Assembly (NCBI RefSeq): GCF_018325905.1
Contig: NZ_AP021901.1
Location: 5,580,001-5,644,000 of the forward strand
Source of the DNA: Pseudomonas sp. St316
GTDB lineage: Bacteria; Pseudomonadota; Gammaproteobacteria; Pseudomonadales; Pseudomonadaceae
Length of the DNA stretch: 64,000 nucleotides
Direction of reading: 5' to 3'
Shown: piece by piece, positions 15,572-25,740 of the stretch
How positions within the stretch are numbered: position 1 is the first letter of the stretch
How the letters are laid out: each line of letters begins with the position of its first letter
Program-made: the position numbers and the translations under genes
Notes under the pieces: generated by a model
What the model saw: the letters and a program-made list of their open reading frames with translations, nothing else
Told to the model about the DNA's origin: nothing
The model's database searches: none

Positions 15572-16339
15572 TCAGACAGCGATAGGTACACGCTGTATGT
15601 CGCGGCTGGCTTGCACCAGCAACCGGGTGTACGCATGGGTGGCGCCATCGCTCGCCAGCAGATGACTGTCGAGCGTCTCCACCACCCTGCCCTGCTGCAT
15701 CACTGCCAACCGATCACACAGGTGCGCGACCACCGCCAGATCATGGGTGACCATCAGGTAGGTCAGCCCTTCCTGGCGACGCAAGTCGGCCAGCAGATTG
15801 AGGATCTCCGCCTGCACCGAAACATCCAGCGCCGAGGTCGGCTCGTCCAGCAACAGCACCCGGGGACGCAGGATCAGCGCCCGGGCAATCGCCACCCGTT
15901 GGCGTTGGCCACCGGACAACTGGTGCGGATAACGAAAGCGGAAGCTGTCGTTCAAGCCGACCTTGCGCAGTATCTCGCTGACTTTCTGGGCACGCCCATC
16001 GATGCCATGGATGCGCAGCGGCTCCTGCAACGCGGCATCGACGGTGTAGCGCGGATGCAACGAGGCATACGGGTCCTGGAACACCATCTGCACGGTGCGG
16101 TAGTGGTTCAGCGGCAGGTTGCGCGTGACGGCTTGCCCTGCGACCCGCAGTTGCCCGTTCCAATGCTGGTACTGCCCGGCCAGGCAGCGCAGCACGGTGG
16201 TCTTGCCCGAACCGGACTCTCCCACCAGGCCGAATGCCTCGCCTTCGGCCACGCTTAAATCGACGTCGTGCAATACCGCGTTCAGTGCCGCGCCGGTGCC
16301 AAAACTGAGGTTCAGGCCAGCGATTTCAATCATGCTCAT
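15572..16339 (-). CDS. Dpp/Opp-type ABC transporter ATP-binding protein (second ATPase)
   Basis: 255 residues from MSMIEIAGLNLSF; the start is chosen because GAGG lies just upstream. Walker A is VGESGSGKTT (~38-47), the Q-loop region is QMVFQDPYASLHPR, the signature is LSGGQRQRVAIARAL and Walker B is VLLLDEPTSALDVS. The ASLHPR segment after the Q-loop is typical of DppF/OppF subunits. It would hydrolyse ATP with the neighbouring ATPase to drive import through the permeases at 17200 and 18108. The upstream ATPase gene stops 10 bp before this start. It has the final ABC position in the operon, followed by the porin gene. Confidence 0.9.
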   Translation of the reverse strand: MSMIEIAGLNLSFGTGAALNAVLHDVDLSVAEGEAFGLVGESGSGKTTVLRCLAGQYQHWNGQLRVAGQAVTRNLPLNHYRTVQMVFQDPYASLHPRYTVDAALQEPLRIHGIDGRAQKVSEILRKVGLNDSFRFRYPHQLSGGQRQRVAIARALILRPRVLLLDEPTSALDVSVQAEILNLLADLRRQEGLTYLMVTHDLAVVAHLCDRLAVMQQGRVVETLDSHLLASDGATHAYTRLLVQASRDIQRVPIAV

Positions 16340-16349
16340 GTCAGCGTCC

Positions 16350-17189
16350 TCAAGCATTCAACCAGTGTGGGTCGCGCTGCAGCACCGGCAGCGTGGCGCG
16401 CGGGTGGTCCAGGCTCGGCAATGCGGCCAACAAGCCTTGGGTGTAGGGATGGGTGGCGTGATCCAGGTCGGCGGCGGCAATCGACTCGACCACGCGACCG
16501 GCGTACATCACCAGCACGCGATCACAGAAATGCCGTACCAGATTCAAATCGTGACTGATGAAAATCAGCCCCAGGTCGCGCTCGCTGACCAACTCTTCCA
16601 GCACGTTGAGCACCTGGCGGCGCACCGACACGTCCAGCGCCGAAGTCGGTTCGTCGGCGATGATCACCTGGGGATCGGTGATCACCATCATGGCGATCAT
16701 GATCCGTTGCCCCATACCGCCCGAGACCTCGTGGGGGTACAGGTCATAGACCCGTCGAGGGTCGCGAATGTGCACCTTGGCGAGCATGTCCAAGGCGCGT
16801 TCGCGGGCTTCGCGATGGGGCACCTTGTGATGGGCCAGGTAGGCCTCGGCGATTTGTTCGCCGACCCGCACCACCGGGTTCAGCGAGTACTTGGGGTCTT
16901 GCATGATCATCGACATGCGTGCGCCACGAATGGCCTGGATCTGCTTTTCACTGGCGGCCAACAGGTCGATGTCGGCAAAACGCAAGGTCTTGGCGCTGAC
17001 CTGTGCCGTCGGTGGGTGCAGACGCAAAAGGCTGCGGCCAACGGTGGATTTTCCCGATCCGGATTCGCCGACAATGGCGAGTTTTTCCCGGCCCAGGGTG
17101 AACGACACATCACGCACCGCCAGGGAGGTTTTGCCGGCGTTGCGAAACGCCACGCACAAATCCTGTACCGCAAGTTTTATCTCAGTCAT
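16350..17189 (-). CDS. Dpp/Opp-type ABC transporter ATP-binding protein (first ATPase)
   Basis: 279 residues from MTEIKLAVQDLCVAF; the longer frame to 17285 overlaps the permease gene. Walker A VGESGSGKSTVG (~39-50), IMQDPKYSLNPV after the Q-loop (DppD/OppD type), signature VSGGMGQRIMIAM (the common SGGMxQR variant), Walker B VIIADEPTSALDVS and switch HDLNLV are all present. The C-terminus carries HPYTQGLLAALPSL, the characteristic tail motif of peptide/opine-type ATPases. Ten bases separate it from the permease stop at 17200. Substrate specificity comes from the binding protein, so the Dpp-type label does not imply peptides. Confidence 0.9.
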   Translation of the reverse strand: MTEIKLAVQDLCVAFRNAGKTSLAVRDVSFTLGREKLAIVGESGSGKSTVGRSLLRLHPPTAQVSAKTLRFADIDLLAASEKQIQAIRGARMSMIMQDPKYSLNPVVRVGEQIAEAYLAHHKVPHREARERALDMLAKVHIRDPRRVYDLYPHEVSGGMGQRIMIAMMVITDPQVIIADEPTSALDVSVRRQVLNVLEELVSERDLGLIFISHDLNLVRHFCDRVLVMYAGRVVESIAAADLDHATHPYTQGLLAALPSLDHPRATLPVLQRDPHWLNA

Positions 17190-17199
17190 GGGCTGTTCC

Positions 17200-18108
17200 T
17201 CAGGATTGGCTGCGTGGGTCGAGGACGTCGCGCAAGCCGTCGCCCAACAGGTTGAAGGCCAGGCTGACCAGCATGATCGCCGCACCGGGCGCCGCCACCA
17301 GCCACCAGCTTTCGAGCATGTAGCGGCGCCCGGTGGAGATCATCGCGCCCCACTCCGGCAGCGGTGCCTGGGCGCCGAGGCCGAGAAAGCCCAGGGCGGC
17401 GGCGGTGAGGATGATGCTTGCCATGTTCATGGTCAGGCGGATGATCACCGACGACAGGCACATCGGAATGATGTGCCGCAGGATGATGCGGGCACTCGAC
17501 GCGCCCTGGAGCTGCACCGCAACGACGAAGTCGGCGTTGCGCAACGGCAGGGTTTCGGCGCGGGCAAGACGAGCGATCGGCGGCCAGGCGGTGAGCGCGA
17601 TGGCGATCACCGCGTGCTCCAGGCCTGGGCCGAGGGCGGCGATGAACGCCAACGCCAGGACCAGGCTGGGGAACGAGATGAAGATGTCGGTGATGCGCAT
17701 GAACAGGCTGTCGACCCAGCCACCGAAGTAACCGGAAACCGTGCCAACCAGCAGGCCGATGGGGCCGACGATCACCGTCACCAGCAAGACGATGTAAAGG
17801 GTGATGCGCGAGCCATACACCAACCGAGCAAAGACATCGCGACCGTATTCGTCAGTGCCGAACCAGTGCGCGCTACTGGGTGCCTGCAAGGCGCCGGCAA
17901 GGTTCTGCAGCAGCGGATCGTGGCCGGCAATCCAGGGGGCGAAAGCCGCGACCAGCATCAGGGTCGCGACGACGACCAGGCCGGCAAAAGTCATCGGGTT
18001 GTGCAGCAGAAATCGCAGCAGGCGCGCGGTGCTGGCGACCAACGCAGCCGAACTCGAAGCGGGCAGCACGGCACTGCCGGCTGCGCTGGAAGCAAGGGGC
18101 AGGTTCAT
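17200..18108 (-). CDS. Dpp/Opp-type ABC transporter permease (DppC-like)
   Basis: 302 residues. N-terminal region ends in a first membrane span (FAGLVVVATLMLVAAFAPWI, ~42-61), followed by HWFGTDEYGRDVFARLVYGSR, the hallmark preceding the BPD transmembrane domain of DppC/OppC proteins. The EAA loop appears as AVQLQGASSARIILRHIIP with conserved Gly. About six membrane spans in total. Its ATG overlaps the stop of the DppB-like gene by one base, indicating translational coupling and assembly as a heterodimeric channel. Confidence 0.9.
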   Translation of the reverse strand: MNLPLASSAAGSAVLPASSSAALVASTARLLRFLLHNPMTFAGLVVVATLMLVAAFAPWIAGHDPLLQNLAGALQAPSSAHWFGTDEYGRDVFARLVYGSRITLYIVLLVTVIVGPIGLLVGTVSGYFGGWVDSLFMRITDIFISFPSLVLALAFIAALGPGLEHAVIAIALTAWPPIARLARAETLPLRNADFVVAVQLQGASSARIILRHIIPMCLSSVIIRLTMNMASIILTAAALGFLGLGAQAPLPEWGAMISTGRRYMLESWWLVAAPGAAIMLVSLAFNLLGDGLRDVLDPRSQS

Positions 18109-19145
18109 TAGCGAGTCCTCGGGTCGAAGATCTTGTACAGCGCGTCGCTGATCAGGTTCAGCGTCACGAAGATGAGGCCGATCAACAGCACGCAGGCCAT
18201 CACCGCGTTCATGTCACCGAGCAGCAAACTGCTGGTCAGGTACTGGCCGAAACCTGGCCAGGCGAACACGGTTTCGATCAGCACCGCGCCTTCCAGCAAG
18301 CCGCCGTAGGCCAGCGCGACGATGGTCAACAGCTGCACGCGAATGTTGCCGAAGGCATGACCCCAGACGATCCGCCGCTGGGACAAACCCTTGACCCGGG
18401 CGGTGATGATGTATTCCTGGGACAGTTGCTCAAGCATGAAGCTGCGAGTCATGCGGCTGATGTAGGCCACCGAATTGAAGCTGAGGATCACCGCCGGCAA
18501 CAGGATGTGCCGCAGTGCGCTGCGAAAGGCCTCCCAGTCGCCAGACCAGGCGGTGTCGATCAACAACAGCCCGGTGTGTTTCGGGATCAGCCCGTCATAG
18601 GCCAGGCCGATGCGCCCGACGCCACCGGCCCACCCCAGCCAGGCGTAGAACACCAGGAAAGCCATCATGCCGATCCAGAAAATCGGCGTGGAATAACCGA
18701 ACAAGGTGATCAACCGCGCGATATGGTCCCCGGCGCGGCCTTGGTGGGTCGCGGCGTAGACACCCAGCGGCAGGCCCGCCAGCACACCGAACAGAATGGC
18801 CAGGGTCGCCAGTTCCAAGGTGGCCGGGAAGACCCGGGCGATGTCTGTGATGACCGGGTTGCCGGTCAGCAAGGCCATGCCGAAGTCACCGTGCAGCAGG
18901 TCGCCTAAGTAGATCGCGAACTGGGTCCACAACGGCTTGTCCAGGCCCAGCTCCTGGTACACCTGGGCGTAGGCCGAGGCGTCGGCGTCCGGGCCGACGA
19001 TGGCCAGCACCGGGTCCAGGGGCATCACTCGCCCGATGAAAAAAGTCAGCAGCAGCAACCCCAGCAGCGTCACCGCCACCGAGCCGCCGCGCCGGGTCGC
19101 CGAAGCGGCCCGGGTGGTCCAGATTGAAAAGGATGCAGTCGACAT
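18108..19145 (-). CDS. Dpp/Opp-type ABC transporter permease (DppB-like)
   Basis: 345 residues from the ATG at 19145, chosen over 19151 because AGGA then has proper spacing. First span VTLLGLLLLTFFIGRVMPLDP (~24-44) followed by the periplasmic domain with LGLDKPLWTQFAIYLGDLLHGDFG, a classical DppB segment. The EAA loop reads ARVKGLSQRRIVWGHAFGNI. The C-terminus ends DALYKIFDPRTR, also typical. Works with the DppC-like permease encoded immediately downstream. Thirty-four bases separate it from the binding-protein stop at 19180. Confidence 0.9.
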   Translation of the reverse strand: MSTASFSIWTTRAASATRRGGSVAVTLLGLLLLTFFIGRVMPLDPVLAIVGPDADASAYAQVYQELGLDKPLWTQFAIYLGDLLHGDFGMALLTGNPVITDIARVFPATLELATLAILFGVLAGLPLGVYAATHQGRAGDHIARLITLFGYSTPIFWIGMMAFLVFYAWLGWAGGVGRIGLAYDGLIPKHTGLLLIDTAWSGDWEAFRSALRHILLPAVILSFNSVAYISRMTRSFMLEQLSQEYIITARVKGLSQRRIVWGHAFGNIRVQLLTIVALAYGGLLEGAVLIETVFAWPGFGQYLTSSLLLGDMNAVMACVLLIGLIFVTLNLISDALYKIFDPRTR

Positions 19146-19179
19146 GTTCATTCCTGCCTTGGCCCTGTGGCCGTCGATT

Positions 19180-20802
19180 TCAGCGCTGCTTGTAGACGTC
19201 CCGAAGACGCGTGGTGGCGGCGGTGTGGCCGATGTAGTTGCGCACATCCGCATGGATCACCACTTCGTCCACCATTTGTGAGACCGGCATGATCGCCCCG
19301 GCCTGCTGGTCGTAGAGGGTCTGGATCTGTGCGTAGATTTCGCGCTGGCGCTCGGGGTCACGCTCGCGTTCGGCCTGCTCGATCAGTTGATTGAGCTGTG
19401 GGTTGAAGAACGAGGTGCGCCAGCCCTGGAAGTTGCTCAGCTTGGCTTCGGTGCGGTTGTCCGGGTTGTACACCAGGGCGCGCAGGCTCGAATGCGGATG
19501 ACGCTCCGCCCCACCGCCGCCACGACCGACGAGGATGTCGAATTGGCGGTCGCGCATCGCCCCATAGATCTGGTTGCCGGTGCCGGTAATGATCGTCGCC
19601 TCGATGCCTGCCTGGGCCAGGGTGGCTTGCAGGCTGGTGGCGATGTTGATGAACGGAGGATCGGTCAGCGAGCGAATGCTCACCTTGAAACCTTCGGCAT
19701 GTCCGGCCGCCGCCAACAGGCGCTTGGCCTCGGCCACGTCCAGGCGATAGCCCGGGTCGTCCAGGCGTGCTGGCAACCCCAGTTGCAAGGGCCGCTGGTT
19801 GATCACGCCGTAGTGCGGCATCACCACATCATTGATGCCCTGGTAATCGATCAAAAGGCGGATGGCCTGGCGCACGCGGATGTCCTGGAACAACGGTTGC
19901 TGCATGCTCATCGCTACGTAGTACAGCGTGCCGCGGGCGATGCTCTGGATGCGGACCGCATCGACCTTGCCCAGCGCCTTGATGTCGGTGGCGGCCATGC
20001 CGCGGGCGACGTCCAGGTCGCCGCGCTCGACCATCAGCCGCAGTGCCTGGGACTCGGTCATGTTGCGCATGATTACCCGGCGCAACTTCGCGGCGCCGCG
20101 CCAATAGTCGTCATTGCGAGTCATCAGGATCACGTCGTTGGCGCGCCAGATGTCGAGCTTGAACGCACCGGAACCCGCCGTGTGGGTCGCCAGCCACGCC
20201 GCGCCTTGGTCGTCGCCGATCTGATGCTGCAAGGCGACGCTGCGATCGATGATGAAGGCGCTGGGGGACGTCGCCAGGGTGTTGAGCACCAGCATCGGAT
20301 CGGTGCTGCGCGGCAATTCCATGACAAAGGTGTGCGGCCCTTCGGCGCGCATCAATTTGACGACGTTGTCGGCGCTGAAACCGTAGGCTTTCCAGGTCGA
20401 AGCCAGGGCGCGGTTGAGGGTGACCACACGCTGCAATGACCAGGCGACGTCTTGGGCAGTGAGCGGTGCGCCGGAGTGAAAACGCACGTCGTCGCGCAAT
20501 TGGAAGGTCAGGCGCATGCGGTCGGAGCTGATTTCCCAGGTTTTCGCCAGGGCGGGAATCAGCGTGTCCGGCTGCGCCGCGTCCTGCTCCAGGAGCATGT
20601 CATAGACGTTGGCGTTGACTTCGGCGACCTCCAGGCCCGTCGCCGCAGCGGGGTCCAGGGACAGCAGGTTGATCATGCTCATGCCCACCACCAATTGGTC
20701 GGCGGGCGTTTCGCCTTGGGCCAGGCTGACGGGCACCTGCACTGTGCACAGGGCCACGGCGACACACAGCAGCCTGGTCAGGCGCTTGGGCCAGAGTTTC
20801 AT
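19180..20802 (-). CDS. Family 5 solute-binding protein of the Dpp-type importer
   Basis: 540 residues with a cleavable signal (LLCVAVALCTVQVPVSLAQG). Family 5 features: VVGMSMINLLSLDPAAATG, YDMLLEQDAAQPDTLIPALAKTWEIS, LRDDVRFHSGAPLTAQDVAWSL (the SBP_bac_5 signature near residues 100-122), VRQAIRLLIDYQGIND, and the closing ERDPERQREIYAQIQTLYDQQA. Periplasmic receptor handing substrate to the permeases encoded downstream. Family 5 proteins bind peptides, nickel, opines and also oligosaccharides or sugar acids. The operon context with a KdgM-type porin and an enolase-superfamily dehydratase favours an acidic sugar here, as an inference. Confidence 0.88.
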   Translation of the reverse strand: MKLWPKRLTRLLCVAVALCTVQVPVSLAQGETPADQLVVGMSMINLLSLDPAAATGLEVAEVNANVYDMLLEQDAAQPDTLIPALAKTWEISSDRMRLTFQLRDDVRFHSGAPLTAQDVAWSLQRVVTLNRALASTWKAYGFSADNVVKLMRAEGPHTFVMELPRSTDPMLVLNTLATSPSAFIIDRSVALQHQIGDDQGAAWLATHTAGSGAFKLDIWRANDVILMTRNDDYWRGAAKLRRVIMRNMTESQALRLMVERGDLDVARGMAATDIKALGKVDAVRIQSIARGTLYYVAMSMQQPLFQDIRVRQAIRLLIDYQGINDVVMPHYGVINQRPLQLGLPARLDDPGYRLDVAEAKRLLAAAGHAEGFKVSIRSLTDPPFINIATSLQATLAQAGIEATIITGTGNQIYGAMRDRQFDILVGRGGGGAERHPHSSLRALVYNPDNRTEAKLSNFQGWRTSFFNPQLNQLIEQAERERDPERQREIYAQIQTLYDQQAGAIMPVSQMVDEVVIHADVRNYIGHTAATTRLRDVYKQR

Positions 20803-20874
20803 GGTTCAGTCCTTTCTTATATTTATAAAGACTTGGTCGTCCGGGCAGTTATCCGCCTCGGACGTGGTGCGCGA

Positions 20875-22029
20875 TCAATGTCGAGACAAGGTATTGGCTT
20901 CGATATACGCGAAGTTGATGTCCTCGCCCAACCCCGGTCGGTCGGACAGGTGCACAAAACCGTCGGCGTCCATCGGGTCGACAATGCTGTTGAGGTGCGC
21001 CGGGACGTCTTCATAGTCGAGGAACGGGTGCAGCAGGCCACGCTCGTACCAGCGGCAATTGCTGATGGCCCCGACCACCGCCAGGTTAGCCGCACCATTG
21101 CCATGCACTTCGCAGTCCATGCCAAACGACTCCGCCAGGTGCGCCACTTTCAGGCACGGCCCGATACCACCGACCCCGGCCACCCCGGCGCGCAGGATGT
21201 CACAAGACTTTTGTGTCACCCAGCTGGCACGGCTGTGAAACTTGCCGGCGATGCTTTCCGGGCCCAGCACCGGAATGTCCAGGTTGGCCGCGAGCCAGGC
21301 ATAGGACTCTGCCGAGTCTTCCATCATCGGTTCTTCGAACCAGGCGAAATTCAGTTTCTCCAAGGCCTTGCCGATGGTCAGTGCGTCTGTGCGGCTGTAC
21401 CAGTGGTAGCCGTCGAGCATCAATGCGAGGTCCGGCCCCACCGCCTCACGCACAGCGGCGCAAGCCTGGATGTCCATTTGTGGATTGGGCGCGAAGGAAA
21501 TCGGCGGCATCCAGGTGTGCAACTTGATGGCCTTGTAGCCGCGCTGGACCAGCTTCTCGGCGAACTGACCGTACTCGTCCGGCGTCGACAACCCACCCGG
21601 CAAATCGTCGCCACACATCGTCGAGCCGTACGCCGGGACCTTGTCGCGATAACCGCCAATCAACTTGTGCACCGGCAACTTGAGCTTGCGTCCGGCCAAG
21701 TCCCACAACGCCTGCTCCACCAGCGCCAACGCCCGGTCGGTGAACTGCCCGGCACTGCCACGCTGCCAGTGCGCCAGGTCTTGCCAGATGCTTTCGCGGT
21801 CCATCGGATCGCGGCCAACCAGCACCTTGCGCACGAAGGATTCGATGATGTGCGGACGAATCAACTCAGGCGGACCAAAGGCGTAACCCTCGGAGCCATC
21901 GTCGCAGCCGATGCGCAGCAAGGCCATCTTGATCATGACCTCATCGCCCGGATGGGCGTGACCGGCGCTGTCCTGGGCGCGGCGCGAAGGGGTGGAAAAG
22001 ACTTCGACGTGAACGCCTGTGATTCTCAT
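20875..22029 (-). CDS. Mandelate racemase/enolase-superfamily protein, probable sugar-acid dehydratase
   Basis: 384 residues with a capping domain then a TIM barrel. Metal ligands appear intact: Asp206 (LMLDGYHW), Glu232 (WFEEPMM) and Glu258 (LGPESI). A His/Asp dyad as in the mandelate racemase subgroup is present: Asp277 (KSCDILRAG) and His309 (DCEVHGNG). At the end of the second barrel strand the usual K-x-K is K169-L-H171 (AIKLHTW), which separates it from mandelate racemase itself. Members of this subgroup abstract the alpha-proton of an acid sugar and eliminate water to give a 2-keto-3-deoxy acid. It heads the transporter/porin operon and lies behind an operator-like palindrome. Exact substrate unknown. 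Confidence 0.85.
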   Translation of the reverse strand: MRITGVHVEVFSTPSRRAQDSAGHAHPGDEVMIKMALLRIGCDDGSEGYAFGPPELIRPHIIESFVRKVLVGRDPMDRESIWQDLAHWQRGSAGQFTDRALALVEQALWDLAGRKLKLPVHKLIGGYRDKVPAYGSTMCGDDLPGGLSTPDEYGQFAEKLVQRGYKAIKLHTWMPPISFAPNPQMDIQACAAVREAVGPDLALMLDGYHWYSRTDALTIGKALEKLNFAWFEEPMMEDSAESYAWLAANLDIPVLGPESIAGKFHSRASWVTQKSCDILRAGVAGVGGIGPCLKVAHLAESFGMDCEVHGNGAANLAVVGAISNCRWYERGLLHPFLDYEDVPAHLNSIVDPMDADGFVHLSDRPGLGEDINFAYIEANTLSRH

Positions 22030-22058
22030 AGCGGGAGCACCCTGTTGTTATTGTTTAT

Positions 22059-22076
22059 TTGTATGTCGTCATACAA
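22059..22076. promoter_or_regulatory. Operator-like palindrome TTGTATG-TCGT-CATACAA
   Basis: A perfect 7+4+7 palindrome lies 30 bp upstream of the dehydratase start (22029). FCD-type GntR proteins bind short palindromes of this general TTGTATNN form, and two such regulators are encoded at 11.6-13.2 kb. A degenerate second copy sharing ATGTCGTCATAC lies at 22189-22206, on the side of the divergent TRAP gene. Confidence 0.6.
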
Positions 22077-22188
22077 CGTGACAGATTATTCTGACGTTTC
22101 ACGCGGACTGTCAACACACAAAATCAATAAAAATTACGGATAGCAGGGATCCTTCACGTAAATAAGGTTATTTTTCCTGAGAGAAATT

Positions 22189-22206
22189 TAAAATGTCGTC
22201 ATACCA
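22189..22206. promoter_or_regulatory. Second, degenerate copy of the TGTCGTCATAC operator-like site
   Basis: Shares the 12-base core ATGTCGTCATAC with the palindrome at 22059-22076, but its left half is AT-rich (TTAAA). It lies about 255 bp before the DctP gene in the divergent intergenic region. Between it and that gene only a short hybrid REP arm (GTGGGAGGGCGCTTGCTCGC, from 22287) is visible. Confidence 0.45.
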
Positions 22207-22387
22207 CAAGGCAAAAAAGATACGACTCTGCACAGGAGCGCCACGATGACTGGAAGGCTGGAAACCCAAGCGAGGATAGAAACCTGTGGGAGGGCGCTTG
22301 CTCGCGAGCAGTGAACATCCGGGATCAAATGGGAGACGACTGAATCTCCCCGACGTACCACCCGGCAATGGATGGTTTTTCCCCTAG

Positions 22388-23458
<1,071 letters not shown>

Positions 23459-23490
23459 TGTAACAAGGTTCAACACGGTCCCGCTGGGCC

Positions 23491-23589
23491 TGTAGGAGCT
23501 GCCGAAGGCTGCGATCTTTTGATCTTTCGCTTGAGACTCAAGTGTTTGGGGACAGATCGCAGCCTCGTTGCACTCGACAGCTCCTACAG
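23491..23589. repeat. REPIN of the GTAGGAGCTGCCGAAGGC class
   Basis: Arms TGTAGGAGCTGCCGAAGGC and CTCGACAGCTCCTACAGG bracket GCGATC...GATCGCAGCCTCG. Same class as 3226 and 29348. It directly follows the DctP gene, where it may shape the 3' end of the mRNA. The remaining ~110 bp before 23701 holds no other recognisable element. Confidence 0.85.
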
Positions 23590-23700
23590 GCACCTTGGGA
23601 GCACGCTTGCTCGCCACAAAGGCGGGAACCTACCTCCCCTGCGACAAAGCACATTGCGTTATGATCCCCGCCTCTCCCTGAACAGAGCTTTTACCCGCGA

Positions 23701-25605
23701 ATGCTGCCGTCCGTTCCCGACACCTGCGCCCTGCCCCCCGTCCTGGTCGGCCCTCTGTTGCGACGGCTGGAGCCCACGCGACTGGTGATGTGGCTGGTGG
23801 GCACACAAGCATTGGCGTTGACGTTGCGCGTAGCCGGCGTGGGCGATCTTGCACTGGATGCGACGCGCTGCACCGTGGTGCCGGTGGGACAGCAGGCGTT
23901 TGTGCACCTGATCGATGTGCGGCTCGACAGCCCACTGCCCCAAGACGTGACAATCGACTACGACGTGCTGGTAGACGGGGCCCCCATGGCCGAATGGGCG
24001 CCGCATCTGCTGTATGACGGCGCACAGTGCCCCAACTTCATGCTGCACTCGCGCATCGAGCAACTGGTCCACGGCTCTTGCCGCAAACCCCACTACCCGG
24101 CCAACGACGGCCTGCTCTGCGTCGACCGGCTGTTGGCGCAAGCCCCGGAGCAGCGCCCGGCATTGCTGATGATGAGCGGCGACCAGGTCTATGCCGACGA
24201 CGTCGCCGGCCCCATGTTGCGGGCGATTCATGCGTTGATCGAACGTTTGGGGCTGTTCGAGGAGTGCCTGGACGGTGCCGTGGTGCAAGACAGCGCCAAG
24301 CTTTATCAGCACCCGGCCAGTTACTACCATCGTGCCGATTTGTTGCCCGCACTTAAGAGTAACGAAACCCTGCGCGAGCGATTTTTCGGCGGGGCGCGCA
24401 AACCGATTTTCACCAGCAGCAGCGCCGACAATCACCTGGTGACTTTCGCCGAGGTGATGGCGATGTACCTGCTGGTGTGGTCGCCGGTGCCCTGGACCCT
24501 GATCGCCGTGCAGCCACCCGAACTGACCGTGGAACGGCGCCAGCGCTACGACCTGGAACAGCAACGCATCGATGCATTCAAGATCGGGCTGGGTGGCGTG
24601 GCGCGGGTGTTTGCGCACTTGTCGTGCCTGATGATTTTCGATGACCACGACATTACCGATGACTGGAATCTGTCCGCGCAATGGGAGGAAACGGCCTACG
24701 GCCATCCGTTCTCCAAACGCATCATCGGCAATGCGTTGATCGCCTACATGCTCTGCCAGGGTTGGGGCAACAACCCGGATGCCTTCGCTGACGTGCTCGC
24801 GCAAACCTTGGCCCTGAGCGACAGCGCCCGGGACCGTTACCTCGACAGCGAACCCCAGGACCAACTGATCGACACCCTGCTGGGTTTCCAGCAATGGCAT
24901 TACGTACTGCCGAGCACCCCGGCCCTGGTGGTGCTCGACACTCGCACCCGCCGCTGGCGCAGCGAGAACAATCTCAAGCAACCTTCCGGCCTGCTGGATT
25001 GGGAAGCCCTGAGCGAGTTGCAGCAGGAGTTGTTGGATCACCCGTCGGCGATCATCGTTTCACCGGCGCCGATCTTCGGTGTGAAGCTGATCGAGACGGT
25101 GCAGCGCGTGTTCAGTTGGTGCGGTTATCCGCTGCTGGTGGATGCCGAAAACTGGATGGCCCATCGCGGCGCTGCCCAGGTGATCCTGAACATTTTCCGC
25201 CACTCGCGTACGCCTGGTAATTACGTGGTGCTGTCCGGGGACGTGCATTATTCCTTCGTTTACGAAGTATTGATCCCACACCGCAAGGGCGGTCCGCGCA
25301 TCTGGCAGATCACCAGCAGCGGCATCAAGAATGAATTTCCCCCTGCGTTACTGGAATGGTTCGACCGCCTGAACCGCTGGCTCTATTCGCCGCGCTCGCC
25401 CCTGAACTGGTTCACCAAGCGCCGCAGCATGCGCATCGTCCCCCACACCCCGGAACACGCCGAAGCGGGCGAACGATTGTGGAACAGCGCAGGTATCGGC
25501 CAAGTGTTTTTCAATGAACAGGGCCAGCCCGCACAGATCTACCAGCACAATGCCAATGGCCAGCCACCGACGAGGATGCGGCCTCCCGAATCCCCATCAG
25601 CCTGA
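23701..25605 (+). CDS. PhoD-like metallophosphatase (alkaline phosphatase D family)
   Basis: 634 residues. Metallophosphoesterase motifs in order: SGDQVYADD at ~159-167, FDDHDITDDWN at ~312-322 and SGDVHYSF at ~511-518, all with intact Asp, His and Asn-type ligands. An N-terminal beta domain of about 110 residues precedes the catalytic part, and there is no obvious signal peptide, unlike secreted PhoD enzymes, so it may act in the cytoplasm. HGSCRKPHYPANDGL lies before the first motif. Start site is uncertain because no strong ribosome site precedes the ATG. No phosphate-regulation genes nearby. The window begins with the tail of another member of this family. Confidence 0.85.
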   Translation: MLPSVPDTCALPPVLVGPLLRRLEPTRLVMWLVGTQALALTLRVAGVGDLALDATRCTVVPVGQQAFVHLIDVRLDSPLPQDVTIDYDVLVDGAPMAEWAPHLLYDGAQCPNFMLHSRIEQLVHGSCRKPHYPANDGLLCVDRLLAQAPEQRPALLMMSGDQVYADDVAGPMLRAIHALIERLGLFEECLDGAVVQDSAKLYQHPASYYHRADLLPALKSNETLRERFFGGARKPIFTSSSADNHLVTFAEVMAMYLLVWSPVPWTLIAVQPPELTVERRQRYDLEQQRIDAFKIGLGGVARVFAHLSCLMIFDDHDITDDWNLSAQWEETAYGHPFSKRIIGNALIAYMLCQGWGNNPDAFADVLAQTLALSDSARDRYLDSEPQDQLIDTLLGFQQWHYVLPSTPALVVLDTRTRRWRSENNLKQPSGLLDWEALSELQQELLDHPSAIIVSPAPIFGVKLIETVQRVFSWCGYPLLVDAENWMAHRGAAQVILNIFRHSRTPGNYVVLSGDVHYSFVYEVLIPHRKGGPRIWQITSSGIKNEFPPALLEWFDRLNRWLYSPRSPLNWFTKRRSMRIVPHTPEHAEAGERLWNSAGIGQVFFNEQGQPAQIYQHNANGQPPTRMRPPESPSA

Positions 25606-25642
25606 TAGCCTCTGTGCTGTGACCTGTGGTCCTGTGTCCTCT

Positions 25643-25730
25643 GTGGGAGCGAGCTTGCTCGCGATAGGGCCAGGTCAGTCAACTCAGATGCTGGCAGATC
25701 CACCGCTATCGCGAGCAAGCTCGCTCCCAC
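25643..25730. repeat. Two-arm REPIN
   Basis: Canonical GTGGGAGCGAGCTTGCTCGC left arm and matching right arm ending GCTCGCTCCCAC, 88 bp, located between convergent genes where it could act as an RNA-stabilising or terminating hairpin. Confidence 0.9.
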
Positions 25731-25740
25731 AGGTGGTAGG

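Noticed and set aside
20452..22143. 563-codon open frame on the plus strand
   Set aside because: It is antisense to the well-supported dehydratase and binding-protein genes; long antisense frames are common in GC-rich DNA.
23659..25041. 460-codon open frame on the minus strand
   Set aside because: It is antisense to the PhoD-like gene with three intact metal motifs.
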